Assembly (NCBI GenBank): GCA_012798695.1
Contig: JAAZMR010000028.1
Coordinates: 1 to 64,000, forward strand
Source: Bacillota bacterium
Lineage (GTDB): Bacteria > Bacillota > Limnochordia > DTU087
Length of the DNA: 64,000 nt
Direction of reading: 5' to 3'
The first letter of the stretch is position 1, and each line of letters begins with the position of its first letter. A program made the position numbers and the translations under genes. Below are positions 8,413-16,879 of this stretch, one piece after another. The notes under the pieces were generated by a model that was not told the origin of the DNA, searched no databases, and saw only the letters and a list, made by a program, of their open reading frames with translations.

Positions 8413-9273
8413 GTGGCCATTATCAGAGATTTGTTTTTGTTTGACTCACGATTTCGTGTAGGTTTTATTATCCTGGTGTGTTTGTTGGCGCTTGTCACTC
8501 TTTCATTCGTTTCTCCATATGAACAGACAGCAAGGCGGGTTGCGCCTCGCAACCGCACTCCGTCATCACAGCACATCCTGGGCACTAATGCTTTGGGACA
8601 GGACATTTTTTGGCAACTAACGTTTGCCATTCGGAATTCGCTGCTGATTGGACTCATTGCAGCCACCGTCTCCAGGTTTATTGCCATACTCAATGGTATG
8701 ATTTCCGGCTACCTGGGAGGTCCTGTGGACCGGGTACTATCGACAATCACGGATAGTTTTGTGGTAATTCCTCGCCTGCCCCTGTTGATCTTATTATCAT
8801 TCGTATTCCGAGGCGGCATGAGTACAGTGACCATTGCATTCTTATTAGGGGTTTTAGACTGGGCTTGGCCCTCAAAGCGTTATCGTTCACAAGTGCTTAG
8901 TCTACGGGAAAGGGAGTTTACCTATACGGCGGTTTACTGTGGTATGAATACACTAAAAGTCATTTGGAAACAGCATTTCCCATTCCTGATCTCCTATATG
9001 ATGGCTGATTTTATCAGCGGTTTTCTGTGGGCACTGGGCACCGAAATCACTCTATCAGTACTGGGGTTGTCGAACCTAGGAACACCCACCATCGGCACCA
9101 TGATCTACTGGGCCAATTACTACCAGGCAATGCTTCAAGGTACTTGGTGGTGGCTAGCCCCTCCGGTGATTGCATCAATACTGACAATTCTTTCATTTTA
9201 TATGCTGTCCATCAGCGTGAGTCAATTTCTTGATCCTAGGACCAGGATTCAGAGACTGAGCATTGGAGGGTGA
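8413..9273 (+). CDS. ABC transporter permease, DppC/OppC type
   Basis: This is the second permease (286 residues) of the same importer. An N-terminal helix is followed by the family segment HILGTNALGQDIFWQL (normally LGTDxxGRD), then helices and a coupling loop around YTAVYCGMNTLKVIWKQHF. It ends with a DPRTR tail seen in DppC proteins. GTG at 8413 is preferred because AGGGGG lies nearby and the protein then starts like its relatives; a longer frame would overlap the previous gene. The ATPase genes follow at once, consistent with one operon. Confidence 0.88.
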   Translation: MAIIRDLFLFDSRFRVGFIILVCLLALVTLSFVSPYEQTARRVAPRNRTPSSQHILGTNALGQDIFWQLTFAIRNSLLIGLIAATVSRFIAILNGMISGYLGGPVDRVLSTITDSFVVIPRLPLLILLSFVFRGGMSTVTIAFLLGVLDWAWPSKRYRSQVLSLREREFTYTAVYCGMNTLKVIWKQHFPFLISYMMADFISGFLWALGTEITLSVLGLSNLGTPTIGTMIYWANYYQAMLQGTWWWLAPPVIASILTILSFYMLSISVSQFLDPRTRIQRLSIGG

Positions 9274-9277
9274 GAAC

Positions 9278-10279
9278 GTGACGACGGTGCTAGAAGGAAA
9301 GAACCTTAGAGCTTACTATATGACCAAATCCTATGGCATCCAAAGAACGGTACATGCCGTTGATGATGTCTCTATAGAAATTAATCAAGATGAAATACTC
9401 GGTATAGCCGGTGAGTCGGGCTGTGGTAAAAGCACGCTCCTCAAAGTGTTGTTTGGCATCATCAAGCCTCCCTTACAGGTTGTAAATGGCAACGTTGGTT
9501 ATTACCACAACAATGCAGAGATCGATTTGCTTGGGCTGAGTGATGATGAATATCGCCAAATTCGCTGGAAGGAGCTCAGCTATATTCCTCAGGGCTCCAT
9601 GAGTGTACTAAATCCTCTGCGAAGGATCAGAAAGACCTTTCAGGATTTTATCGAGACTCATCGCCCCCAGACCACCAAGCAGGAATTCGAACCCCTAGTG
9701 ACTAACCATCTCGGTGGCCTTGGACTCCCTGCTGAAGTCCTGGATGCATATCCTCATCAGCTGTCTGGGGGAATGAGGCAGCGAGTAACCATAGCATTGG
9801 CGACTATTCTAAAGCCCCGTGTCATATTTGCTGACGAACCGACAACGGCTTTGGATGTCATAGTTCAATCAGGAGTCATCGACCTGCTTCGCACAATTCA
9901 AAAAGAAGAGAAAAACAGTTTGGTACTAGTTACTCACGATATGGGCATTCATGCAAATCTTGCTGATCGCATCGCGATTATGTATGCTGGGCAAATCATC
10001 GAAGAGGCTCCAACAGAGAAAATCTTCGGTAATCCGCAGCATCCTTATACGTACTATCTTATCCATTCACTACCAAGGATAGGCGATAAATCCTATCGGA
10101 TCAGCTCACCTGGCAGGCCACCATCCTTGTTGGACCCACCAGTAGGGTGCCGCTTCCTGGACCGTTGCGAGCACAGGACGGACCGGTGTAAACAACATCG
10201 TCCCCCATTGGTAAACATAGCTGATGACCATAAAGTAGCCTGTTTCCTTGCAACAGAGGAGGGTACACATGCCTCATAA
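9278..10279 (+). CDS. ABC transporter ATPase, DppD/OppD type
   Basis: This 333-residue ATP-binding subunit powers the importer. It has Walker A GESGCGKST (about residues 45-53), the Q-loop YIPQGSM, the signature LSGGMRQR, Walker B VIFADEPTTALD and the switch histidine in VTHDMG. The C-terminal oligopeptide/dipeptide extension carries a cysteine set including GCRFLDRCEHRTDRCKQHRP, which in relatives holds an iron-sulfur or zinc site. GTG at 9278 has GGAGGG upstream, and the start lies 4 bp after the permease stop codon. The 3' end overlaps the next ATPase gene by 11 bp, suggesting coupled translation. Confidence 0.92.
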   Translation: MTTVLEGKNLRAYYMTKSYGIQRTVHAVDDVSIEINQDEILGIAGESGCGKSTLLKVLFGIIKPPLQVVNGNVGYYHNNAEIDLLGLSDDEYRQIRWKELSYIPQGSMSVLNPLRRIRKTFQDFIETHRPQTTKQEFEPLVTNHLGGLGLPAEVLDAYPHQLSGGMRQRVTIALATILKPRVIFADEPTTALDVIVQSGVIDLLRTIQKEEKNSLVLVTHDMGIHANLADRIAIMYAGQIIEEAPTEKIFGNPQHPYTYYLIHSLPRIGDKSYRISSPGRPPSLLDPPVGCRFLDRCEHRTDRCKQHRPPLVNIADDHKVACFLATEEGTHAS

Positions 10280-11270
10280 AGATGGAGTTCTTCTGAAAAC
10301 TAGTAACCTTTCGAAGGTATTCGTTACTGGAATGGGTTTTTCTAAGAGTAGACTAGTGGCGGTCAACAAGGCCAATGTGGAAATTGGCGGCAGTGGCACC
10401 GAGATTTTTACTGTAGCCGGTGAGAGTGGAAGTGGCAAATCAACACTGGCTAAGATGATTCTCGGTTTACTCGAGCCAACCGAGGGCAGTATCACTTTTA
10501 GGAATAGAGATGTGACGAAAATCAAAGGCAGAAGAGATCGTCTGTGGTTTATGAAGGAAGTCCAACCCGTCTTTCAAAACCCATTTGATGCTTTTAGCCC
10601 TCTCAACAAAGTAGATGACTACTTTTTTGAAACCGCCATCAATTTCGGCTTGGTAAAGAACAAGGCTGAATCGGCTGCTTTCCTTGAGGAAAATCTCCAG
10701 TTGGTTGGCCTAACGCTTAGAGATATTGAAAACAGATATCCCCACGAGTTATCAGGAGGCGAATTACAGCGATTGTCTGTAGCTCGTGCCCTCATGACTC
10801 GGCCCTCCTTGCTGGTAGCTGATGAGCCGGTGTCCATGATTGATGCTTCACTGCGGATGTCTGTAGTAAACTTGTTCAAGGAGCTTAAGGAAAAAGCTGA
10901 CATTAACGTCATGTATATTACTCACGACTTAGCAACCGCTTATTATATAAGTGACCGTATTGCGATTATGCTGCGAGGTACTATAGTCGAATTGGGGCCT
11001 GTCGAGAAGGTACTGGGTCATCCACTTCATCCATATACCCAAATCCTTAGGAACTCGGTCCCACAGCCGGATCCAACCAACAAATTGGAGACAGTCAAAC
11101 TATCTGGCCTTGAATCTAAGGAATTTGCCCGCAGAGGGTGTAAATTTGCAGGCAGGTGTCCATCTGTAAGGGATATTTGTCAAACTGCAGAGCCCGAAGT
11201 AGTGTTTGAGGATGGCCGGGAAGTCAGATGCCACTTGTATGGTGAGCAAAAACAAAAGACGACAGCCTAA
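10269..11270 (+). CDS. ABC transporter ATPase, DppF/OppF type
   Basis: This is the second ATPase subunit (333 residues), pairing with the DppD-type protein. It shows Walker A GESGSGKST, Q-loop VFQNPFDAF, signature ELSGGELQRL, Walker B LLVADEPVSMID and the switch histidine in ITHDLA. The C-terminal family extension contains GCKFAGRCPS and a later cysteine. ATG at 10269 follows AGGAGGG at about five bases and lies inside the end of the previous gene. Tandem DppD/DppF ATPases are the normal make-up of this transporter class. Confidence 0.92.
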   Translation: MPHKDGVLLKTSNLSKVFVTGMGFSKSRLVAVNKANVEIGGSGTEIFTVAGESGSGKSTLAKMILGLLEPTEGSITFRNRDVTKIKGRRDRLWFMKEVQPVFQNPFDAFSPLNKVDDYFFETAINFGLVKNKAESAAFLEENLQLVGLTLRDIENRYPHELSGGELQRLSVARALMTRPSLLVADEPVSMIDASLRMSVVNLFKELKEKADINVMYITHDLATAYYISDRIAIMLRGTIVELGPVEKVLGHPLHPYTQILRNSVPQPDPTNKLETVKLSGLESKEFARRGCKFAGRCPSVRDICQTAEPEVVFEDGREVRCHLYGEQKQKTTA

Positions 11271-11487
11271 GTCATTTCCAGCATCCACGCTCTGCATATA
11301 TACTTGCTTTTTCATAGTCCTTTTTCAACCTGAAGGAGGTGACCTTTGCTATAACAACGGCGTGAGCAGACCCCCCACTCAGGCCTGCTTTTGATTTGTT
11401 GGCCAATTATTGGGGTTTGTATGGATAAGCTAACCGGGTAAGAATCAATGAGAGAAACCACCAAATAACAGAAAGGGGATGTCACTC
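11271..11487 (+). other. Gap between ABC operon and rhamnosidase, with orphan Shine-Dalgarno
   Basis: This 217-bp gap holds a ten-base match to the anti-Shine-Dalgarno complement (AAGGAGGTGA at about 11333-11342) with no sensible gene behind it. A poor hairpin followed by a TTTTGATTT run lies near 11365-11398 and may be a weak terminator or attenuator. No promoter good enough to call was seen, so the rhamnosidase may be read from the ABC operon. Confidence 0.4.
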
Positions 11488-14184
11488 TTGACAAAGGTAG
11501 GGACAATAGGTCCAAAGGCTCCGATGAATTTACGCTGTGAATATTCTCGAGAAGCACTAGGTATCGATCGACCTAATCCCAGATTATCCTGGGCTTTAGC
11601 ACACGATGAGGCCCATCAGTGTCAACGAGCATATCAGGTAATCGTTTCTGACGATAAGGCCCTTGTGGCTAAGGAAGAGGGGAACATTTGGGATACCGGT
11701 AAAGTAGAGTGTTCGCGTTCGATCAATATCGTCTATGACGGCAAGAAACTTGAGTCCTGCAAGCCATATTATTGGCGTGTTCGTTGGTGGGACAACAACG
11801 ACGTAGCAAGTCCCTTTAGCGAAATTGCTGTCTTCGAAACCAGCTTCCTTAACGAAAATGAATGGGATGCTGCTTGGATCGCCAATGGAGATGACGCTTC
11901 CTCCGATTCAGTTACCGTCGAAGCTGGGTACAAGCTGCGCCCGGGAAGTCTCTTGCGGAAGGAATTCGATGTAGAAAAAGAGATTGAAGCAGCCCGCGTA
12001 TATATCGCAGGCCTAGGCTACTACGAATTGCGCATCAATGGTGACAAAGTTGGCGACCGGGTGTTGGAGCCTGGCCAAACCGACTACCGCAAGACAGTAC
12101 TGTATTCTATCTATGATGTTACTGATGCACTCCAGGCAGGGACTAATGCCATGGGAGTAATGCTTGGTAATGGCCGATACTGCGCTTTTAGCAGGCGAGG
12201 AGGCGACCTTCTCGGAGACAAGCTGCTCGGATATGACCGTTTCCCATCCCTAAGAGCAGAATTACATGTCACCTATACCGATGGGACCAAAGACAAGATC
12301 CTGACAGATACGACCTGGCAAGTAAAGCGAGGCCCAGTCGGGATTAACGGTATCTATTATGGTGAAGACTACGATGCCCGCAATGAAGTCGATGGCTGGG
12401 ATCAGCCTGGGCTTGATGATACTGGTTGGGCACCGGCAGTCGAAGTCGAAGCACCTGGTGGCGTTATGAGAGCTCAGATGATGCCTCCCATTAGGATAAC
12501 TAAGCGCCTACAGGCAGTAGACATCTTCAATCCTCAGCCAGGCGTCTTCATCTATGACTTGGGTCAGAATATCACTGGTTGGGCTAGACTAAAGGTAGAA
12601 GGCCCAAGAGGCACTAAAGTCACGATGCGGTTCTCCGAGGAACTAGATGACTGTGGCCACCTGGAAACCCGCATAAACCGGGACGCAAGGGCTAGCGACA
12701 CGTATACCCTCAAGGGTTGCGGCGTCGAAGTCTATGAGCCTCGCTTCACTTACCATGGGTTCAGATATGTAGAAGTTACAGGTTTTCCGGGAACTCCGGG
12801 AATCGATAATCTGGAAGGCTGTTTCCTGCACACTGCTGTGGAGCATACTGGTGGCTTCTCCAGCTCTCACCAGCTATTCAATCGGATCCACAAGAACATT
12901 ATCTATGGACAGCTAGCTAACCTGATGAGTGTACCCACTGACTGCCCACAAAGAGATGAACGCATGGGTTGGATGGGCGATGCCCAGCTAGTAGCAGAAG
13001 AAGCTGTCTATAACTTCGATATGGCTGGCTTCTATGTCAAATACCTGCAGGATATCAAAGACGCTCAGAAAGAGGATGGAAGTCTATCTGACGTAATACC
13101 GAACTACTGGCCACTCTACCCCGCTGATCCCGCCTGGGGAACTGCTTATGTCACCTTGGCCTGGGAGATGTATCGTTACTATCACGATGTAGAGATACTC
13201 AAGGAACACTATGACAGCATGAAGAAATACGTAGAGTTCCTCGAATCCATTGAGGAAGATGGGCTAGTCACTCACGTCAAATACGGCGAATGGTGTCCTC
13301 CCGGCAGTATACCTCCCAAGCGCAATCCTCGGGAGCTAACTTCAGCTTTCTACTATTACCACGATGTGATGCGCTTAGGACAGATGGCTGAAGTCATTGG
13401 CAAAAAGGCGGACGCTGCTCGCTTTCAGAAAAAAGCAGAGAGTATCAGAGAGGCCTATAACAAGAAGTACTTTAGGCCAGAAACGAAAGCCTATGGCAAC
13501 AATGACCAGACCTCCAACGTACTAGGCTTACAGTTCGGCCTGACACCAGAGGAAGCGGAAGAAAGTGTCGCCGCTAATCTTGTCAGAGATATTACTCGCA
13601 ATACCGACTATCATTTCGATACCGGTATTGTCGGAACCCGCTACATGCTAGATACTCTCACCAAGTTTGGGTATAAGGAAGTAGCATATCGAATGATGGC
13701 TCAGGAAAGCTACCCCAGTCTAGGCTATATGATCAAAGAAGGTGCCACCACCGTCTGGGAGAGATGGGAGAAGCTAACTGGCACGGGTATGAACTCCCAT
13801 AACCATATCATGCTTGGTTCGGTGGATACTTGGTTCTACCGGGCTTTAGCTGGTATCCAGTTAGGTAAGCCAGGTTGGGAAGAAGTCATCATCAAGCCCG
13901 CCATTCCAGCGGCTCTCGATCATGCAACTGCCTCTGTGCGGACACTTAAAGGTCAGATAAGCTCCGGCTGGAAACGGTGCAAGTGTGGGTTCGAGATGGT
14001 GGTTACCATTCCTGTCAACACCTCGGCTACCCTCTATGTACCTAAGCTGAACTATAAGACGCTCGAGGCCACTGTCAATGGTAAGCCTATCGCAAGCGGC
14101 GATTTCAAGCTCGTCACCGAAAGTGGCGAACCTTACTATCGCTTCGAGGGCGGTTCAGGATGTTATCGGTTTGTCTTAAAATAA
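11488..14184 (+). CDS. Family GH78 alpha-L-rhamnosidase
   Basis: This is a protein of about 898 residues, normal for GH78 enzymes, which release terminal alpha-L-rhamnose from glycosides by inversion. Domain order matches the family: N-terminal fibronectin-like region (PRLSWAL), beta-sandwich domains, then an alpha/alpha barrel and a C-terminal beta domain. The catalytic-region hallmark DCPQRDERMGWMGDAQ is intact, and GATTVWERWEKLTG plus NSHNHIMLGSVDTWFY occur later. There is no signal peptide, so it should act in the cytoplasm on imported substrate, fitting its place behind an importer. TTG at 11488 is preferred because AAAGGGG is nine bases upstream; the ATG at 11479 touches that site. Confidence 0.93.
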   Translation: MTKVGTIGPKAPMNLRCEYSREALGIDRPNPRLSWALAHDEAHQCQRAYQVIVSDDKALVAKEEGNIWDTGKVECSRSINIVYDGKKLESCKPYYWRVRWWDNNDVASPFSEIAVFETSFLNENEWDAAWIANGDDASSDSVTVEAGYKLRPGSLLRKEFDVEKEIEAARVYIAGLGYYELRINGDKVGDRVLEPGQTDYRKTVLYSIYDVTDALQAGTNAMGVMLGNGRYCAFSRRGGDLLGDKLLGYDRFPSLRAELHVTYTDGTKDKILTDTTWQVKRGPVGINGIYYGEDYDARNEVDGWDQPGLDDTGWAPAVEVEAPGGVMRAQMMPPIRITKRLQAVDIFNPQPGVFIYDLGQNITGWARLKVEGPRGTKVTMRFSEELDDCGHLETRINRDARASDTYTLKGCGVEVYEPRFTYHGFRYVEVTGFPGTPGIDNLEGCFLHTAVEHTGGFSSSHQLFNRIHKNIIYGQLANLMSVPTDCPQRDERMGWMGDAQLVAEEAVYNFDMAGFYVKYLQDIKDAQKEDGSLSDVIPNYWPLYPADPAWGTAYVTLAWEMYRYYHDVEILKEHYDSMKKYVEFLESIEEDGLVTHVKYGEWCPPGSIPPKRNPRELTSAFYYYHDVMRLGQMAEVIGKKADAARFQKKAESIREAYNKKYFRPETKAYGNNDQTSNVLGLQFGLTPEEAEESVAANLVRDITRNTDYHFDTGIVGTRYMLDTLTKFGYKEVAYRMMAQESYPSLGYMIKEGATTVWERWEKLTGTGMNSHNHIMLGSVDTWFYRALAGIQLGKPGWEEVIIKPAIPAALDHATASVRTLKGQISSGWKRCKCGFEMVVTIPVNTSATLYVPKLNYKTLEATVNGKPIASGDFKLVTESGEPYYRFEGGSGCYRFVLK

Positions 14185-14231
14185 GACAACAACCAAGCTA
14201 AGCGAATAATCGTTACTAGCCTCAGACACAA

Positions 14232-14273
14232 GCAGAGCCCGGTTGGGTATAAGTGATACCCACCGGGCTCTGC
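14232..14273. terminator. Long hairpin between convergent rhamnosidase and deacetylase genes
   Basis: A nearly perfect stem of about 18 bp (14232-14250 with 14256-14273, one bulged base) lies 47 bp after the rhamnosidase stop codon. The flanking T-runs are weak on both strands. Position between convergent genes suggests a shared transcription end or mRNA 3' barrier. Confidence 0.65.
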
Positions 14274-14326
14274 CTCTAATATGGCCAACAGGCAATCACC
14301 ATGGGACATACTCTAGACCATATCTG

Positions 14327-15046
14327 TTAGGCCTGCAAGCTACTTCGCACAAACCCAGGCATTTTGAATTCTGCACCCATGGCGATCGTATAATCCAGCA
14401 ACTCACTGAAGTAGCCTGGAAAGCGCATTTCCGTAGTAGAATGATCATGCAGCAAAATGATCTCTGCTGATGATTGGTCTAGTGGACTACCTCCTGTCCA
14501 TAAGTTCATGGCATTGGTATAGTTTAGAATGCCGGCTTGGCCCGGAGTACCCACTCCCTCAGGTATGGCATATTCGGCATAGTCAAAAGTCCAATATACA
14601 TCCCAGTCTTTATCCAGTTGAGATTCGTAATATGCAGGATGAGTGATCCCCGCCGGGTCAATCTTCATGAAGCCCTCAGATCTAAGAAATTCCTGAAGTT
14701 TTCCTTTATTTGCTCCGCCTTTATCGCCATAGGGAAACCGAAACAGCTTATACATTCTCTTGCATCCAGCATCTCTATAGACCTGGTCAATCAGTTCTTC
14801 TGGTCGCCTAATCTCCAGTGTTGCCTCATCGAAAGAGATCTCGGAGAACTTCGGATGACTGTAACTGTGGTTACCGACGATGATACCATGCTTAACCGCG
14901 TAAATGGCCGCCTCCCTCTGCCGTTCAATGCTGCTGCCCAAAAAGAACATGATGGCTGGGATAGATCTGCTCTTCAAATAGTTGACGTGCCTTATCGTGT
15001 TTTCGGTCGGGCCATCATCTATTGTCAGGTATGTCGTCTTCCTCAT
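14327..15046 (-). CDS. Polysaccharide deacetylase family protein (NodB domain)
   Basis: This 239-residue single-domain member of carbohydrate esterase family 4 has enzymes that remove N- or O-acetyl groups from glycans such as peptidoglycan, chitin or xylan. Motif 1 TIDDGPT (residues about 7-13) supplies the catalytic base and metal aspartate. Motif 2 HSYSH supplies the metal histidines, RFPYGD is motif 3 and LLHDH is the late catalytic histidine. It has no signal peptide or membrane anchor, so action inside the cell, or on a small glycan, is possible. AGGGGAG lies four bases before the ATG. Substrate is unknown. Confidence 0.88.
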   Translation of the reverse strand: MRKTTYLTIDDGPTENTIRHVNYLKSRSIPAIMFFLGSSIERQREAAIYAVKHGIIVGNHSYSHPKFSEISFDEATLEIRRPEELIDQVYRDAGCKRMYKLFRFPYGDKGGANKGKLQEFLRSEGFMKIDPAGITHPAYYESQLDKDWDVYWTFDYAEYAIPEGVGTPGQAGILNYTNAMNLWTGGSPLDQSSAEIILLHDHSTTEMRFPGYFSELLDYTIAMGAEFKMPGFVRSSLQA

Positions 15047-15070
15047 CTTACTCCCCTACTTTCATGATAG

Positions 15071-15100
15071 TTGACCTCCAAATGGGACACCCAGTAAATA
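15071..15100 (+). promoter_or_regulatory. Possible promoter of the CBS-ACT gene
   Basis: TTGACC (15071-15076) and TAAATA (15095-15100) are separated by 18 bp, about 150 bp before the gene start. A 19-bp palindrome lies just downstream, in the right place for a repressor site. Confidence 0.35.
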
Positions 15101-15120
15101 CTGATCATGTTATCTCCCTG

Positions 15121-15139
15121 CGACAAGGTAACCTTGTCG
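15121..15139. promoter_or_regulatory. 19-bp perfect palindrome, candidate operator
   Basis: Arms CGACAAGGT (15121-15129) and ACCTTGTCG (15131-15139) mirror each other around a single central A. It lies between the divergent deacetylase and CBS-ACT genes, just below a candidate promoter. The binding protein is unknown. Confidence 0.55.
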
Positions 15140-15252
15140 TACCTTATGCATATGTTCATCCTTTTCGCAGTGTAACCTTCTGAAAGCAGGATTTCACCAC
15201 CTATTACGGAATTCTTGAAGTAGAGATAGCGAAAAGACGGGAGGGCTCCACC

Positions 15253-15915
15253 ATGATGGTAAAGACCCGAATGACACCTGATCCAATTACGGCTGCCCCG
15301 GATATGGGGATTCTAGATGCCCTGAAGCTCATGCAAGAGCATAAGGTCAGACGACTGCCGGTATTGGACAAAGACAAACTGATCGGTATTGTGGTTGAGT
15401 CACAACTATTGAGGATTGCACCTTCCCCCGCCACTACGTTAAGTGTATTTGAGATGAATTACCTGCTTTCCAAGATGAGGATCAAGGATGTCATGACACC
15501 CGACCCTGTTACCGTTACCCCTGACACCCTCATCGAGGAAGCAGCCGTACTCATGCGGGAAAATGTTGTCAGCGGTTTACCCGTACTAGATAGCGGCAAG
15601 TTGGTAGGGATCATCACTGAGACCAATATTTTCGATGCCTTTATCGATTCCATGGGACTAAGGAGCAATGGAGCCAGAGTTTCTTTGGAGATGGAAGATA
15701 AACCCGGCATGTTGGCAGGCATTACCAAGATCATTAGAGATCACGGTATCAGCATTATCAGCCTAGCTACGTTCCACCAGGGAAGAGAAAAGCGTGCCAT
15801 TGTCTTACGCTTGGATACCACCGATGTTGATGCTGTGCGTCAGGATCTGGAACATGCCGGTTACATTGTTACTCATGTCGCCTATATGGCACAATGGGCC
15901 GAGAATAACAAGTAA
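15253..15915 (+). CDS. Tandem CBS plus ACT domain protein (AcuB-like)
   Basis: This 220-residue regulatory protein starts with two CBS repeats (about 1-60 and 75-135, each with MTPDPxTxxPD and a VRRLPVLD or VSGLPVLD core). Together they form a Bateman module that usually binds adenosine nucleotides. The C-terminal third (about 145-215, starting SLEMEDKPGMLAGITKIIRDHGISI) is an ACT domain, a common small-ligand sensor. There is no catalytic domain. AcuB-type proteins share this plan, but function is often unknown. GGGAGGG precedes two adjacent ATG codons (15253, 15256). The aldolase gene starts 43 bp later on the same strand, so co-expression and a role in carbon sensing are plausible. Confidence 0.85.
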   Translation: MMVKTRMTPDPITAAPDMGILDALKLMQEHKVRRLPVLDKDKLIGIVVESQLLRIAPSPATTLSVFEMNYLLSKMRIKDVMTPDPVTVTPDTLIEEAAVLMRENVVSGLPVLDSGKLVGIITETNIFDAFIDSMGLRSNGARVSLEMEDKPGMLAGITKIIRDHGISIISLATFHQGREKRAIVLRLDTTDVDAVRQDLEHAGYIVTHVAYMAQWAENNK

Positions 15916-15958
15916 CTGTTGCCAGCACCCTTGTACACCTAAAGGAGATGCACAGACT

Positions 15959-16816
15959 ATGGCATTAGTCAATCTAAAGCAACTGGTTTCCGCTGCTTTT
16001 CACCATGGCTATGCGGTGGGCTCATTCAATGTCGTGAACATGGAAACACTGCAGGCCATCTTGCAGGTAGCGGAGGAGCATCATTCCCCGGTCATTCTCA
16101 GTGTGGCTGAAGCTCATTTCCCTTTTGTTGATCTTGAAGAATTCTCCCCTATTCTCCTCAGGGCTGCCCGGAAAGCCAAGGTCCCTGTAGCATTGCATTT
16201 GGATCATGGCCAGAGTCTCCCCGCCATTGTCACAGCTCTGCGCAATGGCTTTACATCGGTCATGTTTGATGGTTCTACTCTGCCATTGGAGGAGAATATC
16301 GCCAAGACTCGTGAGATCACCCGCATGGCCCATGCAGTAGATGTCTCAGTTGAAGCAGAACTAGGTCACGTGACCGGTGGCGAGGATGATACTAGCCCAG
16401 GGGTTGCTGATCCGAGTTTATTTACTGATCCGCAGGAGGCTGAGCTCTTCGTTGCCGAGACCGAGGTGGATGCATTGGCCGTTGCCGTAGGCAGTGTCCA
16501 TGGCATCTATCAGGGCACACCCGAGCTAGATATTGAGCGCCTGGCCGCAATCCGGGACTTGACGGGGGTACCCTTAGTGCTGCATGGTGGCTCCGGTCTA
16601 TCTAATGATGATTTCCGGCAAGCCATAGCTGCCGGTATTGCTAAGATCAACGTCTACACCGATATGTCCCAAGCAGCTATGGCTAGGATCCGTACAGTTG
16701 ATACATTGCCTCAGAGACTGGGCTTTCCCGAATTCATGCTGCTAGTAAGAGAAGCTATCCAAGAGGCTGTAGCAGAGAAGATGCAGATTTTCGGCAGTGT
16801 CGGCCAATGTAACTGA
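15959..16816 (+). CDS. Class II ketose-bisphosphate aldolase (FbaA/GatY/KbaY family)
   Basis: This 285-residue zinc-dependent aldolase cleaves fructose 1,6-bisphosphate or tagatose 1,6-bisphosphate to dihydroxyacetone phosphate and an aldehyde. The catalytic Asp82 and zinc ligand His83 are in LHLDHGQ, the second-sphere glutamates in EAELGHVTGGED, and zinc ligands His181 in GSVHG and His209 in LHGGSGL. The phosphate-binding segment KINVYTD follows. GGAG lies about ten bases before ATG 15959; a longer frame would lie inside the CBS-ACT gene. Fructose- versus tagatose- or inositol-specific activity cannot be told from these motifs. Confidence 0.9.
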   Translation: MALVNLKQLVSAAFHHGYAVGSFNVVNMETLQAILQVAEEHHSPVILSVAEAHFPFVDLEEFSPILLRAARKAKVPVALHLDHGQSLPAIVTALRNGFTSVMFDGSTLPLEENIAKTREITRMAHAVDVSVEAELGHVTGGEDDTSPGVADPSLFTDPQEAELFVAETEVDALAVAVGSVHGIYQGTPELDIERLAAIRDLTGVPLVLHGGSGLSNDDFRQAIAAGIAKINVYTDMSQAAMARIRTVDTLPQRLGFPEFMLLVREAIQEAVAEKMQIFGSVGQCN

Positions 16817-16879
16817 ACCGTTTCTATCAGATAAGGCGATAAGCTTGACGGGACTCCCCTCTTTGCGGACAATATGCGC

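Noticed and set aside
15794-15958. Longer N-terminus for the class II aldolase
   Set aside because: This part lies inside the CBS-ACT gene, and ATG 15959 has its own ribosome site and begins the conserved family sequence.
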